Shown here: in pieces, positions 1 to 11,100 of the stretch | Position numbering within the stretch: the stretch's first letter is position 1 | How the letters are laid out: every line of letters starts with the position of its first letter | NCBI GenBank assembly: GCA_947646735.1 | Contig: CANTFK010000983.1 | Location: forward strand, 1 to 64,000 | Length of the DNA stretch: 64,000 nt | Source of the DNA: Peronospora farinosa | Taxonomy: Eukaryota > Oomycota > Peronosporomycetes > Peronosporales > Peronosporaceae | Reading direction: 5' to 3' | Notes under the pieces: generated by a model | What the model saw: the letters and a program-made list of their open reading frames with translations, nothing else | The model's database searches: none | Told to the model about the DNA's origin: nothing | Program-made: the position numbers and the translations under genes

Positions 1-62
1 GGCTCGAACTGGCGACCTTCAGATTATAAGACTAGACGCTTGCTGCTTATGCTAGCTATGGT
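1..62 (-). tRNA. tRNA-like fragment, anticodon UAU (partial at edge)
   Basis: Read on the minus strand, this edge contains an anticodon-loop-like heptamer CTTATAA (anticodon UAU, isoleucine), then TCTGA, AGGTC and a B-box-like GTTCGAGCC running off the window. The layout resembles elongator tRNA-Met except that C is T at the anticodon and the first anticodon-stem pair is broken. The D arm is poorly formed. The 3' end and acceptor stem lie outside the window. It may be a tRNA-Ile(UAU) gene, a tRNA pseudogene or a tRNA-derived repeat. Confidence 0.45.
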
Positions 63-198
63 TGATCACGCAAATAGAGCAGTCTAGTCAGTGCGTACCT
101 CTATTTGGCACCTCTTATGGCAGGAGTAAGACGATACGGTACTGTATAACAACTTTATCTATTCAGATGATTTTTTTTTTGAATTTGGACGTATTTTC

Positions 199-214
199 TC
201 TCATTTTCGCAATG
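199..214 (+). promoter_or_regulatory. Oomycete initiator-type core promoter of lumazine synthase
   Basis: TCATTTTCGCAAT matches the known oomycete core promoter layout (TCATTYY initiator followed by a CAWTT-type flanking element). It ends at the ATG at 212, so transcription starting in the initiator would leave a leader of only about 9 nt. It also argues against starts further upstream in the same open frame. Confidence 0.5.
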
Positions 215-859
215 CCCGGACACATTAAGCAGCATGCGCTGGCTGCTCTCAGTAGCCGCAAGACTGACGGCAAGGGTCTACGCGTGGCCATTGTACATGC
301 CAAGTGGAATTCGGAGGTGGTGAACGCACTTGTTGCCGCCGCTAAGACGGAGTTGCTGGATGCCGGCGTGGTCGAGAGCGACGTGGTCATCGCGGCCGTG
401 TCGGGCGCCTATGAGCTGCCGTACGCCGCGAGCCGCCTTATTGCGTCGCAGAAACTGGACGCTGTGATCTGCGTTGGCTGTCTCATCAAGGGAGACACCA
501 TGCACTTTGAGTACATCTGCAACGCCGTGTCACAGGGCATCATGCGCGTCCAGCTGGATACGGGCGTGCCCGTGCTCTTCGGCGTGCTTACGGTGCTGAA
601 CGATCAACAAGCCAAGGATCGCGCCGGCCTCTCGGATAAGGGACACAATCATGGCACCGAGTGGGCGCAGACGGCCGTCGAGATGGCGCGCCTACGCGAG
701 GCCACGCTTAAGGGTGGCTGCCCCATGCGGTCCCACGAGCACCTGCCATACCACAGTCTGACCAACTGCCCATTTTTCACGGTCTCAACGTGGCTGCACA
801 TTGCCACCCTCGGCACGCTCGGTTTTGTCGCTGCTGTAGTCGCTAAGAAGCTCATGTAG
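212..859 (+). CDS. RIB4: 6,7-dimethyl-8-ribityllumazine synthase with C-terminal hydrophobic tail
   Basis: A single-exon gene of 215 aa for lumazine synthase, which condenses 5-amino-6-ribitylaminouracil with 3,4-dihydroxybutanone phosphate in the penultimate step of riboflavin synthesis. Family motifs are visible in order: VAIVHAKWN, SGAYELP (usual GAFELP), IKGDTMHFEY with the catalytic His, PVLFGVLT, and the C-terminal RAGL...NHGTEWA. The open frame extends upstream to 62, but the ATG at 212 starts the conserved protein and has an initiator motif just before it. Unusual: after the normal enzyme end there is an extra stretch of about 45 aa with a hydrophobic segment (from FFTVSTWLHIATLG on) and a terminal KKLM, which looks like a tail anchor. 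Typical enzymes are 150-190 aa and soluble. The enzyme call is firm; membrane attachment is inferred. Confidence 0.93.
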   Translation: MPGHIKQHALAALSSRKTDGKGLRVAIVHAKWNSEVVNALVAAAKTELLDAGVVESDVVIAAVSGAYELPYAASRLIASQKLDAVICVGCLIKGDTMHFEYICNAVSQGIMRVQLDTGVPVLFGVLTVLNDQQAKDRAGLSDKGHNHGTEWAQTAVEMARLREATLKGGCPMRSHEHLPYHSLTNCPFFTVSTWLHIATLGTLGFVAAVVAKKLM

Positions 860-1439
860 TAAAGGTTGACGAAGCACGCAACAATCAGATGAGAGCTATT
901 GCAGGATGACACATTAAGCTTTTGCTGTTGACGGCTTTACATGACTTTCGGTCGTCCAAGTCGTGCAACTACAACTTGAGCTGAACCTTGCCAGGGAAGC
1001 TGCAACACGCACATTGGAGTCATTGCTGCGATCCAAATTTATCACTGCTGATGTTGCGAATTGATGAATTCCTGTAAGTCGAAACACAGAATAAAAAGCT
1101 GCACCATGCATACCAAACCTATTGTCCATACTTGCTGTCACTGGCAGACTTGCTCTTGTCGTTGTCATAGGTCCAGGCGTCACCATCGAATTGCGCAATC
1201 CTGCCTCATTGCAACGTGTTCCGATGCAGATGACCGTACGGGATGTAAATATGTAAGCGTCCTCATGGGACTCGTGCGTAGGTGACCAAAGATGAAGAGC
1301 AAGCTCACACTGATCTTCTCAAGCTCAGCATCTTGAGCAAATTGGCCCCTTGGTTCGCCAGCTATCAGCATCGTTAACACCAATGGCGCTAATGACAGAC
1401 TGTCGATACTCATGCATCTGATGCTTGAGAAATTGAACG

Positions 1440-2640
1440 ACTTAGCTCGTTATCGCCTTCAAGCTCTGTCGCGTTGACCCGGATATAGTTACACAGATTT
1501 CCACGTTACGAAGTCGCTGAGTCTCACTCATCACGTCCTGCTCTACAAATGCTAAAAAATCATCTTCTCCCATCTCTGTTTGAGCCTTTAAAGTAGCAAG
1601 ACGTCGGGCATCGTCTCCATCTGAATCGGCGCGGTGAAATCTTTTGCGGCAGGTCAAGTTTTCCTCTTAATACGTGCCTCCTTTACACAAGCACCCTTTT
1701 CCAACGCAAATCTTGTTGTCTATCTTCTGTGGTCAAAACAGTAGTATTAGTGAGGCCCATTCACCCCACGCTGAAGCTCTTCCTTCACAACAAAAGCAGC
1801 TTGGGCAAAGCACACTTACATGTGCTCCCTGTCAACCTCGTCACTATCGTCACGTTTCATCAGCATGGGCACCCTTGCGAGCGTCTAGAACGTGACCTGC
1901 TGTTTACGACACAACTATTTCTCTTTGCGCTCCATAGACATGTCTTCATCGTCTCATTTGCAGCACGCTGCACTTTTTAGTGTGCAGATTTCTTTCGCTT
2001 GTGCTCTTTCATACTCTTTGCAAACTAAGTCGCGATTCTCGACCGGCAAAAATTCCCCGTGGCACGAGCGCGAAGCAGTCACGCAGACCAAGCACTTGAT
2101 CGTGCTCCGCGATCGGAGATTGCGCTGAGCTACCCCTATCGTTTTTCAAGACACTTTTCTAGTAACGTCGTCCTCGTCCAAATTCTCCTCCTGTGTATCT
2201 TCTTCCACCTTAACGCGATGTATCTCCATCTGCAGCACCTGAGCTCAAACTAACTTGGTGTCATCGACACTTCTCTCAGCACTTGCTCGAGTCCCTTTCA
2301 CTTCATCTGCTGGATGTAGAATTGCTTGCTTAGACTGAGCTTCCTCACTAGAGTCACGAAGTACCTGCAAGCGCCTGCTAATTGATGCAATCCTTGATGC
2401 GCACGCCTTGCATGCCACCTGTCTTGAGCTTCCGTATGTGCGCATTATATTCTGCTGAACGTTTGTCATTATTTTCACAAAAGACTAGCTTTGCAACAGT
2501 TTCTTTTAGCTCTCGCTTGGCCTATAAACAAAGAGCCTCCTTGACACAGATCTACAGTAGTTCACATTTCCCTTCATATATATACAGCGGAGGTAATCGA
2601 TATCCGTGGCAGTGTCCGAGCGTTCTCACATCGACCTTGA
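1440..2640 (-). pseudogene. Decayed coiled-coil protein gene (tentative)
   Basis: Minus-strand translation gives charged, helix-prone stretches in shifting frames broken by stops: AKRELKETVAKLVFCENNDK and SAEYNAHIRKLK around 2440-2520, LQVLRDSSEEAQSKQ around 2320-2360, MEIHRVKVEEDTQEENLDED around 2160-2230, and DDFLAFVEQDVMSETQRLRN around 1490-1560. The character is consistent (Glu/Lys/Leu-rich, same strand, roughly collinear) but no frame stays open for more than about 75 codons. I read this as an old pseudogene of a coiled-coil protein; it could be compositional chance. No family is recognised. Confidence 0.3.
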
Positions 2641-3541
2641 CGCTAACCTCGTTCTTGTTATAGGGTCATTTTACCTTGACGTTATTCGTCGTCAAAGCTT
2701 TCATTTCGCTGTTGTCCGTCGATGCACTTCTAGCTGACAGTGTGGAGCCTCCACATTGAAGATCTGAGGTCCCTTATCGATCTTTTCTTGTGTGGGCACC
2801 CGTCTTTCATCCAATTGTTGCCACTAATAAGTAGCGACTTCGAGTCACGTCAACTATTGCCTCGAAGGCGCCTTTACCTTATATATCTATGCACCTGCTG
2901 CATCTCCATCACTAACAGTACTACCAGGCATGTTTCTTCGAGCTCTACAGTAGCGGTTTGTATGAGACGAACTACCGAGACATAACGTCGTGCTGATGTG
3001 AACTACACTGTTTAATGTGGAACGACACCTCAGAAGAAAAGATTTATTTCAGGTTGCATACTTCTACTACTATACTTAACGGCTACTTCTCTTAACTTCT
3101 AAAGTAATAATGCCTTGGTATCACTTTAGGCAAGTTATTCTGTACTGTGATAATGCGATCAATGATAGTAGAGTACTCGTTGAGGCAGATGCAGTGTAAT
3201 GTCTACGTTCAGAACGCTATGTTGTTAATGTACATAACAAATGATGATAAGAAAAGTTGTATGCAGATTTGTAACAGTAGCTTTGCAGATCCATGTGGGT
3301 CGTTCAAGGTCCCCTAGTGTCAGGAAATCGTGCAGATTGTCAAGTGACCTTTTTCCACCAACGAACATCGTTGCTCGTATAGCTCCAGTGTGTTGATCTT
3401 CGTCCACCAAGAAGAAATGCCAGACCATCTTTATCTTTACACATTTTAGTGATATGATCTCCGGCCTTCCAATGCACGATCGGACCAAAAATATATTATA
3501 AATCCACTCGAGTGTTTACGCTGGTGTGGTTACGCTCAAGC
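2641..3541. other. Intergenic, nothing assigned
   Basis: Intergenic, with no gene, RNA or repeat that I can support. Short open frames (for example 3225-3488 on the minus strand) have no recognisable motif, and 3489-3541 is the 3' flank of the CCT3 gene. Confidence 0.4.
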
Positions 3542-5201
3542 CTAATTTTTCTTCTTGGTCAGACCTGACACAATGTCGTCGATACGCAGCAGCATACACG
3601 CCGCCTCCACGGCTGTCTTAATGGTCTGGGTCTTGACCTGGAAGGGCTCCCACACGCCTAGCTCCTCGGACGGCGTCACCTTACCTGTCACACCGTCCAC
3701 ACCGTACGACTCGTCCGTCTCGGCTTGCTTAGCACGCAGCGACGTCATCACGCGCACCACGTCGGCACCACAGTTCTGCAGCAGCGTGCGAGGGATGACC
3801 TCCAGGGCCTCACCGACTGCCCGGAACGGGAACTGCTCCACACCCTCGATCTCGTCAGCGCGCTTCTTGAGTTCGTGCGCGAGACGCATTTCCGTCGCGC
3901 CGCCTCCCGGCAGTAGCAGCGGCTCAAACACAACGTTGCGCGCCACCTGCATGGCATCCTGCAAGTTGCGCTCGATCTCGTTCAACACATCCTTACTACC
4001 ACCGCGCAGCAGGATGCTGCATGCTCCAGGGTCCTTGCACTCCTCGAAGAACGCAAAGTACTCGTCACCGAGCTTGCGCACCTCGAAGAGGCCGCACTTG
4101 GTGCCGATGTCCGACTCCTGTATCTCATCTGCGCGGCTCACAATTGTCGCGCCAGTAGCTCGAGCCACGCGGTTGTTGTCCGTCTTCCTCAGACGACGGA
4201 AAGCGGTGATACCCGCCTTCACAAAGTAGTGCTGGGCCAGATCCGACACGCCCTTCTCCGTGACAACCACGTCAGGCTTCATAGCGACCACCTGTGCACA
4301 CAAGTTCTCAATGTACTCCTCTTCCAGACGCAGTAGTGTGTTCCAGTCTTGGTCGTTCGTGAGCTCCACGTTTGTCTGACTCTCACCCTTCTTGTACTCG
4401 AGCGGGCAGTCCAGGAGCAGAACGCGCGGGTTTTCAATGCGTCGACGCATTTTCGAGTGGGTCACGTCCTTGTTGAACATGACGCCTTTCAAGACACGGC
4501 TGTCTTCGAGTTCTCCCCCCGGGATCTTTTCCACTTTGGCGTACCGTTTAACGTCCACCTCCTTGCGTCCAGACACCGACGTGCGCACAACTGTCAGCAC
4601 GGCGTCCAGTGCCAAGTCACTCACCAAATTGCCCACCCGAGGGGAAAACTTGGTGCCAATGGATGACTGTACTAGGTTGCGCATGTCCTCCTTGTTTTCA
4701 ATGTCAATGCCACGCGCCAACGTCTTGGCGATCTCCAGCGACGCGCTGAGTGCGCGGTTGAAGCCGCGGATGATCACGGTTGGGTGCACTTGGTGGCTCA
4801 GGAACGGCTCGGCTACGAGCAGCAGCTCGCCCGCCAGGATGATGACGGACGTGGTGCCATCGCCCACCTCCTCATCCTGTGCCCGACTGAGCTCTATCAT
4901 GCTTTTGGCTGCTGGGTGGGCCACGTCCACCTCACGCAAAATAGCATTGCCATCGTTCGTCATGACAATACCACCCATTGGGTCTAGCAGCATCTTGAGC
5001 ATTGAGCGTGGACCCAGCGTCGTGCGCACAATGTCAGACACGGCTTTAGCTGCTTCGATGTTGCCCAGTTGCGCAGTGCGGCCCGTCTCACGCTTTGTGT
5101 TGGTGTCTAGAAAGAGAAGAGGAGATTAAGTAAGAAAGAAGAGGGGGAGAGAGAAGAAATAAGTAATACGTACTGAGAACCATTACCGGAGCTTGCATCA
5201 T
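3542..5201 (-). CDS. CCT3: T-complex protein 1 subunit gamma (CCT3)
   Basis: Two exons (5201-5174 and 5106-3542) encode 530 aa, close to the 545 aa of animal CCT3. It is the gamma subunit of the cytosolic TRiC/CCT chaperonin, which folds actin, tubulin and other clients with ATP. The short first exon gives MMQAPVMVLN. Joining across the 67-nt intron (gtacgt...ttctag, very pyrimidine-rich) restores the conserved NTNTKRETGR and the following IEAAKAVSDIVRTTLGP. Further motifs: MTNDGNAIL, GDGTTSV (ATP-binding), and the apical/intermediate PLLLPGGGATEMRLA. The C-terminus ends in KKKN and lacks a long flexible tail. An in-frame second Met follows the first directly. The neighbouring PIG-M gene is transcribed divergently about 950 bp away. 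Confidence 0.97.
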
Positions 5202-6151
5202 ATTGGAAGGAGATAGATTTTAGTGCTTTAGATTCTTAGCAGTATGTGGCTGGTTAAGCTGTAAGGTAAAAGGTGGACAGAAGGTTGTAATTAAATAGAT
5301 ACATTCAGAAAACATGACGCGCAGAGTTGGAGCAACATTTATGCGACCGCTGTCGTAATGTTTCCGAGCGCTTCAAACACGTCTTTTTGGACCCCTAAAA
5401 ACAACAGCTCGTGTTGAACTTAGCAAAGTGGTGCTTGTAGTCAAATAGCAATGAAAAGACCTATCTTAAAGGCAAGTTAAGTTCAATATGGTTTTGGCGG
5501 CAATATGTACTAGAACTTGCTCTGGTATTACGAAGATTTGGTAAGAAAAAACATCGTGGCGATGGTCTCCAATATGCCGGCATAATATGCGTATTTTAGC
5601 TGTATTTTGTGACATTTCACACGCATTCTTCTTCTTAACGAGCCTTTATTGCTCAGCGTTAACTGAAATTGTTCGGTACTAGAAGATGCAAACGGACATT
5701 TAGTATACGTCAGAAAAAGTTGCATCGTCAAGTCGTGCCATTGCTTCAGTACGCTACCCAAGCCGTTATCTCTACCTCGGACATGAAAGCAGGGCTACGA
5801 GCATCTGTGCAGCTCGCTCTTCTCTTCGATCGAGTAATTGCCTGCAACTCGACTTTCCTTGTTACCTTACTTTGTAGCGTACAAGAAATAGCAGTCTGGG
5901 GACATGATACAAATTGAGATTTTTTTGTAAAGCGGCCCAAATGCGAGTTTTTGGACACTAATTTCCGATGAGTTAAAAATATCTTTTCAGTACTTTTCCT
6001 AATTATCCTCAGATATTCATAGATATTATGATTCTCGTAGGACGTTTCTTAGCGTAATTTTTGACACGATAGTATAATAGCTACACATATTATCCGTAAT
6101 TTATCATTAGATGTTCATAAATTATCCGTATTTTATTTACAACATATAAAA
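5202..6151. other. Divergent intergenic region CCT3 / PIG-M
   Basis: This stretch lies between two divergently transcribed genes, so it should hold both promoters. It is AT-rich, especially 5930-6150. No initiator-type match of good quality was found. Short open frames here lack recognisable motifs. Confidence 0.4.
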
Positions 6152-7971
6152 ATGACGATGTCTCGGCGGACACTCGTACTCTTTGGCGGCGCCTTAGTAT
6201 TGCGACTAGCACTACTGCTCTACGGCCACTTTCAGGATCTTTATATGACTGTCAAATATACGGACGTGGACTACGACGTGTATACAGATGCGGCACGGGA
6301 GATGATGGAGGGCAATTCCCCTTTCGAGCGCACGACGTATCGCTATACTCCAGTGCTGTAAGTTTTCTTAGCCTTTAATTGCAATAATTGATATTTGTAT
6401 CTGATAAAATATAACAATGTGAACTACAAGAGCTTTTCTGCTGTTGCCAAACATTTACGTGCATCAAGAGTTTGGGAAACTGCTGTTTGTGGGCTGCGAT
6501 CTCCTCGTTGGATACGTTTTGTACCAGATTTTAAGACTGAGAGGACTTCCGGATAAAAGTAAGAAACAAACACATTCGTGCCAATCGATCTAAAATTGTG
6601 TTTTTGTGTAAAAATAGATGCTATTAATTATTGCAGGTACGAAGGTCGGCTCGGATGCAAAGTGAGAATGCTGATATTGTTAACTTGATAGTTTGTGGCT
6701 GTTTCATCCATTCTCGGTCAATATCTCGACGCGAGGTAATGCGGATTCTATTGTGGTGCTTCTGGTGCTGCTCTCATTGCTTTTGATCATGCGAAAACAA
6801 CTTGTACTGTCGGCTTTGACGTGCGTTTTTTAGCTCTTTTTACGAATGGCCTATAAGTTCTTACTCGCAATTTACTGCTGCATTGTTAGATATGGCGCTG
6901 CTGTCCACTTCAAGATCTATCCCATCGTCTATGCGTTGGCATTTCTTGTGGTATGGGTAGTGCCAAACGATGGAGGACAATGTTTGATGATTGACTGGGT
7001 TTTATATGCTCCTGCTCAGTTTCTCAACGAAGACTTTCGGGCAGCAAATGCCATACGGGCCTCTTCGTGTAACTCTTTCTGTTGCTTTTGGATGCAACTT
7101 GCGGGGCAGCTCAATCGTGACCGCCTAGCTTTCGGTCTTGTGAGTGGAGGGATATTCCTCATGCTTGCAGCGGGCTGTTATTATCTGTACGTTGTTATTT
7201 GGATAGTTAGTTATGAGACACTGCCGTGCTAGCCTTACTAATGCTTTTGCCTTGATTGTCATTTTTACGGTCTAGCTACGGATTTCAATGTCTGTACGAA
7301 GCTTATCTTTACCATTTCACTCGTACGGACAATCGACACAACTTCTCGCTCTACTTCTACGATCTTTATCTCCGATACAACACTTCATCGGGTTTTGGAG
7401 TTGGTCTTCTTGCTTTCCTGCCTCAACTGACGTCACTTGTTGCAATTTCATTCTCTTGTGGCCGCGACCTACCCTTCGCATTGTTTGCACTGACGATGGT
7501 CTTCGTCATATTCAACAAGGTCTGTACGGCACAGGTACGCAACAGCTTTTTTTCGTACTATGTAAAGAACATCGTACATTGAGTTGTATGCTTCTCTATA
7601 GTATTTCTTGTGGTACACCGCCTTCCTACCTCTCATTTTCCCGCTGACAAGCCTACAACTCAAGTGGAAGGGCGTGGCTATGATTGCTGCGTGGCTAGGA
7701 GGCGAGGTAAGCTGTATGCCTCATTTTACTTTAGTGCCAAATCTGATGTTATGATTGTGCTTTTGTTTAGCTGCACTGGTTGTATTGGGCATACCACTTG
7801 GAGATGCAAGGTGTCAACACTTTTTTTCCCCTCTGGGTAGCTGGCCTCGTCTTCTTCTCAGTGAACGTTAGCATTCTTGCCACACTAATGCGCTACCATT
7901 CGTTCACACCCCTATTCTATAATGGTGAAGTTCTTCAGTTGGTGCCAAGTGGCCGAGCTAAACTTGAATAA
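6152..7971 (+). CDS. PIGM: GPI mannosyltransferase 1 (PIG-M), 8 exons
   Basis: Rebuilt as join(6152-6357, 6431-6558, 6637-6661, 6692-6820, 6890-7186, 7276-7534, 7602-7706, 7771-7971), 449 aa with all junctions GT-AG and in frame. PIG-M adds the first mannose to GlcN-acyl-PI in the ER lumen during GPI-anchor synthesis. Landmarks: an N-terminal membrane segment, the lumenal DVD motif in KYTDVDYDVYTDAA, YRYTPVLAFLLLPNI across the first junction, LWLFHPFSVNISTRGNADS, YGAAVHFKIYPIVY, LNRDRLAFGLVSGG, YEAYLYHFTRTDNRHNFS, and a C-terminal QYFLWYTAFLPLIFP. Many hydrophobic segments fit a multi-pass protein. Exon 3 is only 25 nt, and intron 3 (6662-6691) only 30 nt, which is unusually short. The family call is firm; the boundaries of the short introns are the least certain part. 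Confidence 0.93.
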
Positions 7972-8162
7972 TGACAGCTACCTCTAGATAGTAAACTCGT
8001 ATCACATTTTGTGTTCCAATAAACTCATTCCGGCTTATACCACGTAGAACGTTTCATTACACTCGATACAAAAGAAGATGAAACGGCCTTCCTTCAGCCG
8101 ACAACTCTCGAAACAAACACACTACTATGTCCAAACAAACGTTCAAAGTGAGTATCTCCAGG

Positions 8163-11100
8163 TCACCCAAAAGTAGAGGCGCGCGTGTTCTGCTCGTCTA
8201 TATTCGTCAATGGCGTATACCGCACGTTACTGCACTTCAATCTTACAAGATTCTTTAGGTCCACGACCTGTACGTCCTCCTCGAAATGCATATGTTGAAC
8301 CTTCGCTTGTGAGATATCCGGTGCCTTGTACTTCTTCAGCATCAGCGATGAAATAACAACAGATACCGAAGAGAAAGCCATTGCGAGCCCAGCGCACGCA
8401 GGCGGCATCGTTTGATGGATCAGCGGAAAGAAAATACCAGCAGCCAGCGGAATGCCAATCAAGTTGTACACGACCGACAAGAAAAAGTTCAACTTGATGC
8501 GAGAGAACACCACACGAGCCAAATCCAGCGCCACCACCACATCCGTCAGAGCGCTTTTCACCAGGACCATGTCAGCCTCAGCCTTGGCGATCTGCGTGCC
8601 GGCACCGATAGCCATGCCGATGTCCGACTGCGCCAGCGCTGGTGCGTCGTTAATACCATCACCAACCATACAAACCATGCGAGGCTTCTGCGTCAGTGGG
8701 TTCACTTGCGACTGCAGCGCCTTGATCTGAGACGCCTTCTCACCAGGTAGAGCAACTGCCTTGACGTGGTTGATTCCCATCTGGCGCGCGATCGCACTGG
8801 CCGTGCATAGATTGTCACCCGTGATAAGCCACACATCCAAGCCCATGGACTTTAGATGCTTCACGACGGCTGCTGCTTCAGGTCTGGGAGCGTCCGCCAA
8901 CGCAAGCAAGCCTGCCAGCTTGCCCTCGATACACACGACCACCACGGTCTTGCCCTCCAGCTCCAGCTCGTGCATGTGAGCACGTATCTTCTGGCTGATC
9001 TCAATGTTTTTTTCCTCGCAATACTCAGAATTTCCAACTAACACGTTTACGGGAGTGTTCCGAGCAGTGGCATCACTCGCAGGTATAACGCCCTCAATTC
9101 CGCGTCCAGGGACCACATGCACCTCGGTCGGGTCATGCAGTTCTAGCTTTTCATGCTCTGCTGCTGCAACCACGATAGCTTTACCAAGAACGTGCTCACT
9201 TACACACTCGAGAGATGCACTGTAATAAAGAAGTTCACGCGACGTGTACGCGCGGTTAGCCACCACTACATCACGCACAGATGGGTGACCGACAGTTAGC
9301 GTGCCAGTCTTGTCGAACACGATAGTATCGATGTAGCGAGCGGTTTCGAGAGCAAGTCCGCCCTTGATGAGGACACCCTGCTTGGCCCCAACACCACAAC
9401 CGACCATGACGGCCGTGGGCGTCGCGAGCCCTAAAGCGCACGGACACGCGATCACCATGACTGAGATAGCAAACATTACTGCTATGTATATATCATTTGA
9501 ATGACCCGCCAACGCATCTGCCCCAAGCTCCACTTTCCATTCCACAGGAACAAGGTTCAACGAAAGAAGAGTGGCCCACGAGATAAAGGTCATCACCGAT
9601 ATACCCAGAACGCACGGGGCAAAAATTGATGCCAACCAGTCTGCGTACGCCTGGATCGGAGCTTTGTGAAGCTGCGCATCTTCAATCAAAGCGCAGATCT
9701 GCGACAAAGCCGAGCTCTCACCGCCCATGCAGCTCGACTCAATTACCAGCGTACCCTGCTGGTTCATCGTCGACCCAAACACGTAGTCACCCTCCTTCTT
9801 AGCCACCGGCATACTCTCACCCGTCAACATTGACTCATTTATCGAGCTCGACCCGGACTTGACCACGCCATCCGTCGGGATATTTGCACCAGGAAGAATG
9901 CGTAGCAGGTCTCCGCGCTGCACTAGCTCGATCGAGATCTCGCGATCACGCTTGCCCTCACTGACCAGTAACGCCGTCTTTGGCTGCAACTTGGCCAGCT
10001 CCGACAATGCGTCAGCCGTTTTGCCCTTTGCCACCGACTCCATATACTTGCCCAGCGTCACAAATGTCAGCAACATTGCCGACGACTCGAAAAAGTGGTG
10101 ACCGTGGTACTTCTCGTGCAGCGCCGAACCGATCATCGCCACAAAACTGTAAGTGTACGACATGGTAGTGCCCGCTACAACCAGAAAGTCCATGCCCATG
10201 GCACCATGTTGTAGACCCTTCCACGCCGCCACGTAGAATCGCCGACCTACTCCAAACTGCACTGGCGTCGCCAGCAAAAACAATAGCAGCAGCTTTAGTG
10301 ACACGGCGTTGAGTACGGGCTTCATTAAAACCATTTCCACTGCAGGAATATACATGAGCACCATGTGGATGAGCATAGCAGGCAACGAGAAGATCATGGC
10401 CGTGGTCAGTAGCTTGCGCCACTTCTCCACCTCCGACTTGCTCAGCGCGTTCTGATCCGTGGTCTCCGACGATATCTCAGCCGAGTAACCCAGGCTGTTG
10501 ATGCACTCCAGCACGTCGCGTGGACCCGTCTTGGACAGCTGCTTCAGATGCACGTGCGCCTTGTTCATAAGCAGATTGACCAGCACCTTTGTCACACCAG
10601 GCAGTTCGCCCACTGCTGACTCGATCTTGCTCATACACGCAGCGCAGCTCATGCCCATGACTGTGAACTTGAGCTCGAGCGAGTCGTCGTCGCCCGGCTC
10701 CACCACGTGCGAAAACGTCGCCTTGTAGCCGGCGGCCTCAATGAGTTTCCTGATCTCTGTATGCTCGTCCTCGATCAAGCCGCGGTCGAACAACACCTCG
10801 GCCTTCTGGCTAATGAGCCCCACACGACAGTACAGTACGCCCTCTGTCTTGCCCACATAGTCCTCGATGGCTTTCACACACGCGGCACAGCTCATGCCTT
10901 CGACGTGGAACACGGCACGTGGGTGACCGGATGCATCTACTACGTCAACCACCAGCTCTTTCTCTTCCTTCTTCTGCTTTTGCTTTTGCATCTGAAGCTT
11001 CATGACTGCAGCCTTTGCAGCGTCATACGCACTGGCCTCAAAGCCCACACACTCCACCATATCCATCAGCTGCTCTAACGTCGTGCTCCCGGCGTCTAAC

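Noticed and set aside
3225..3488. Minus-strand frame of 87 codons downstream of CCT3
   Set aside because: No motif, no start-context support and no continuation in neighbouring exons.
3555..5129. Plus-strand frames of 224 and 245 codons over CCT3
   Set aside because: They lie antisense to a conserved chaperonin gene, and their sequence is just low-complexity Ser/Arg text from its codon bias.
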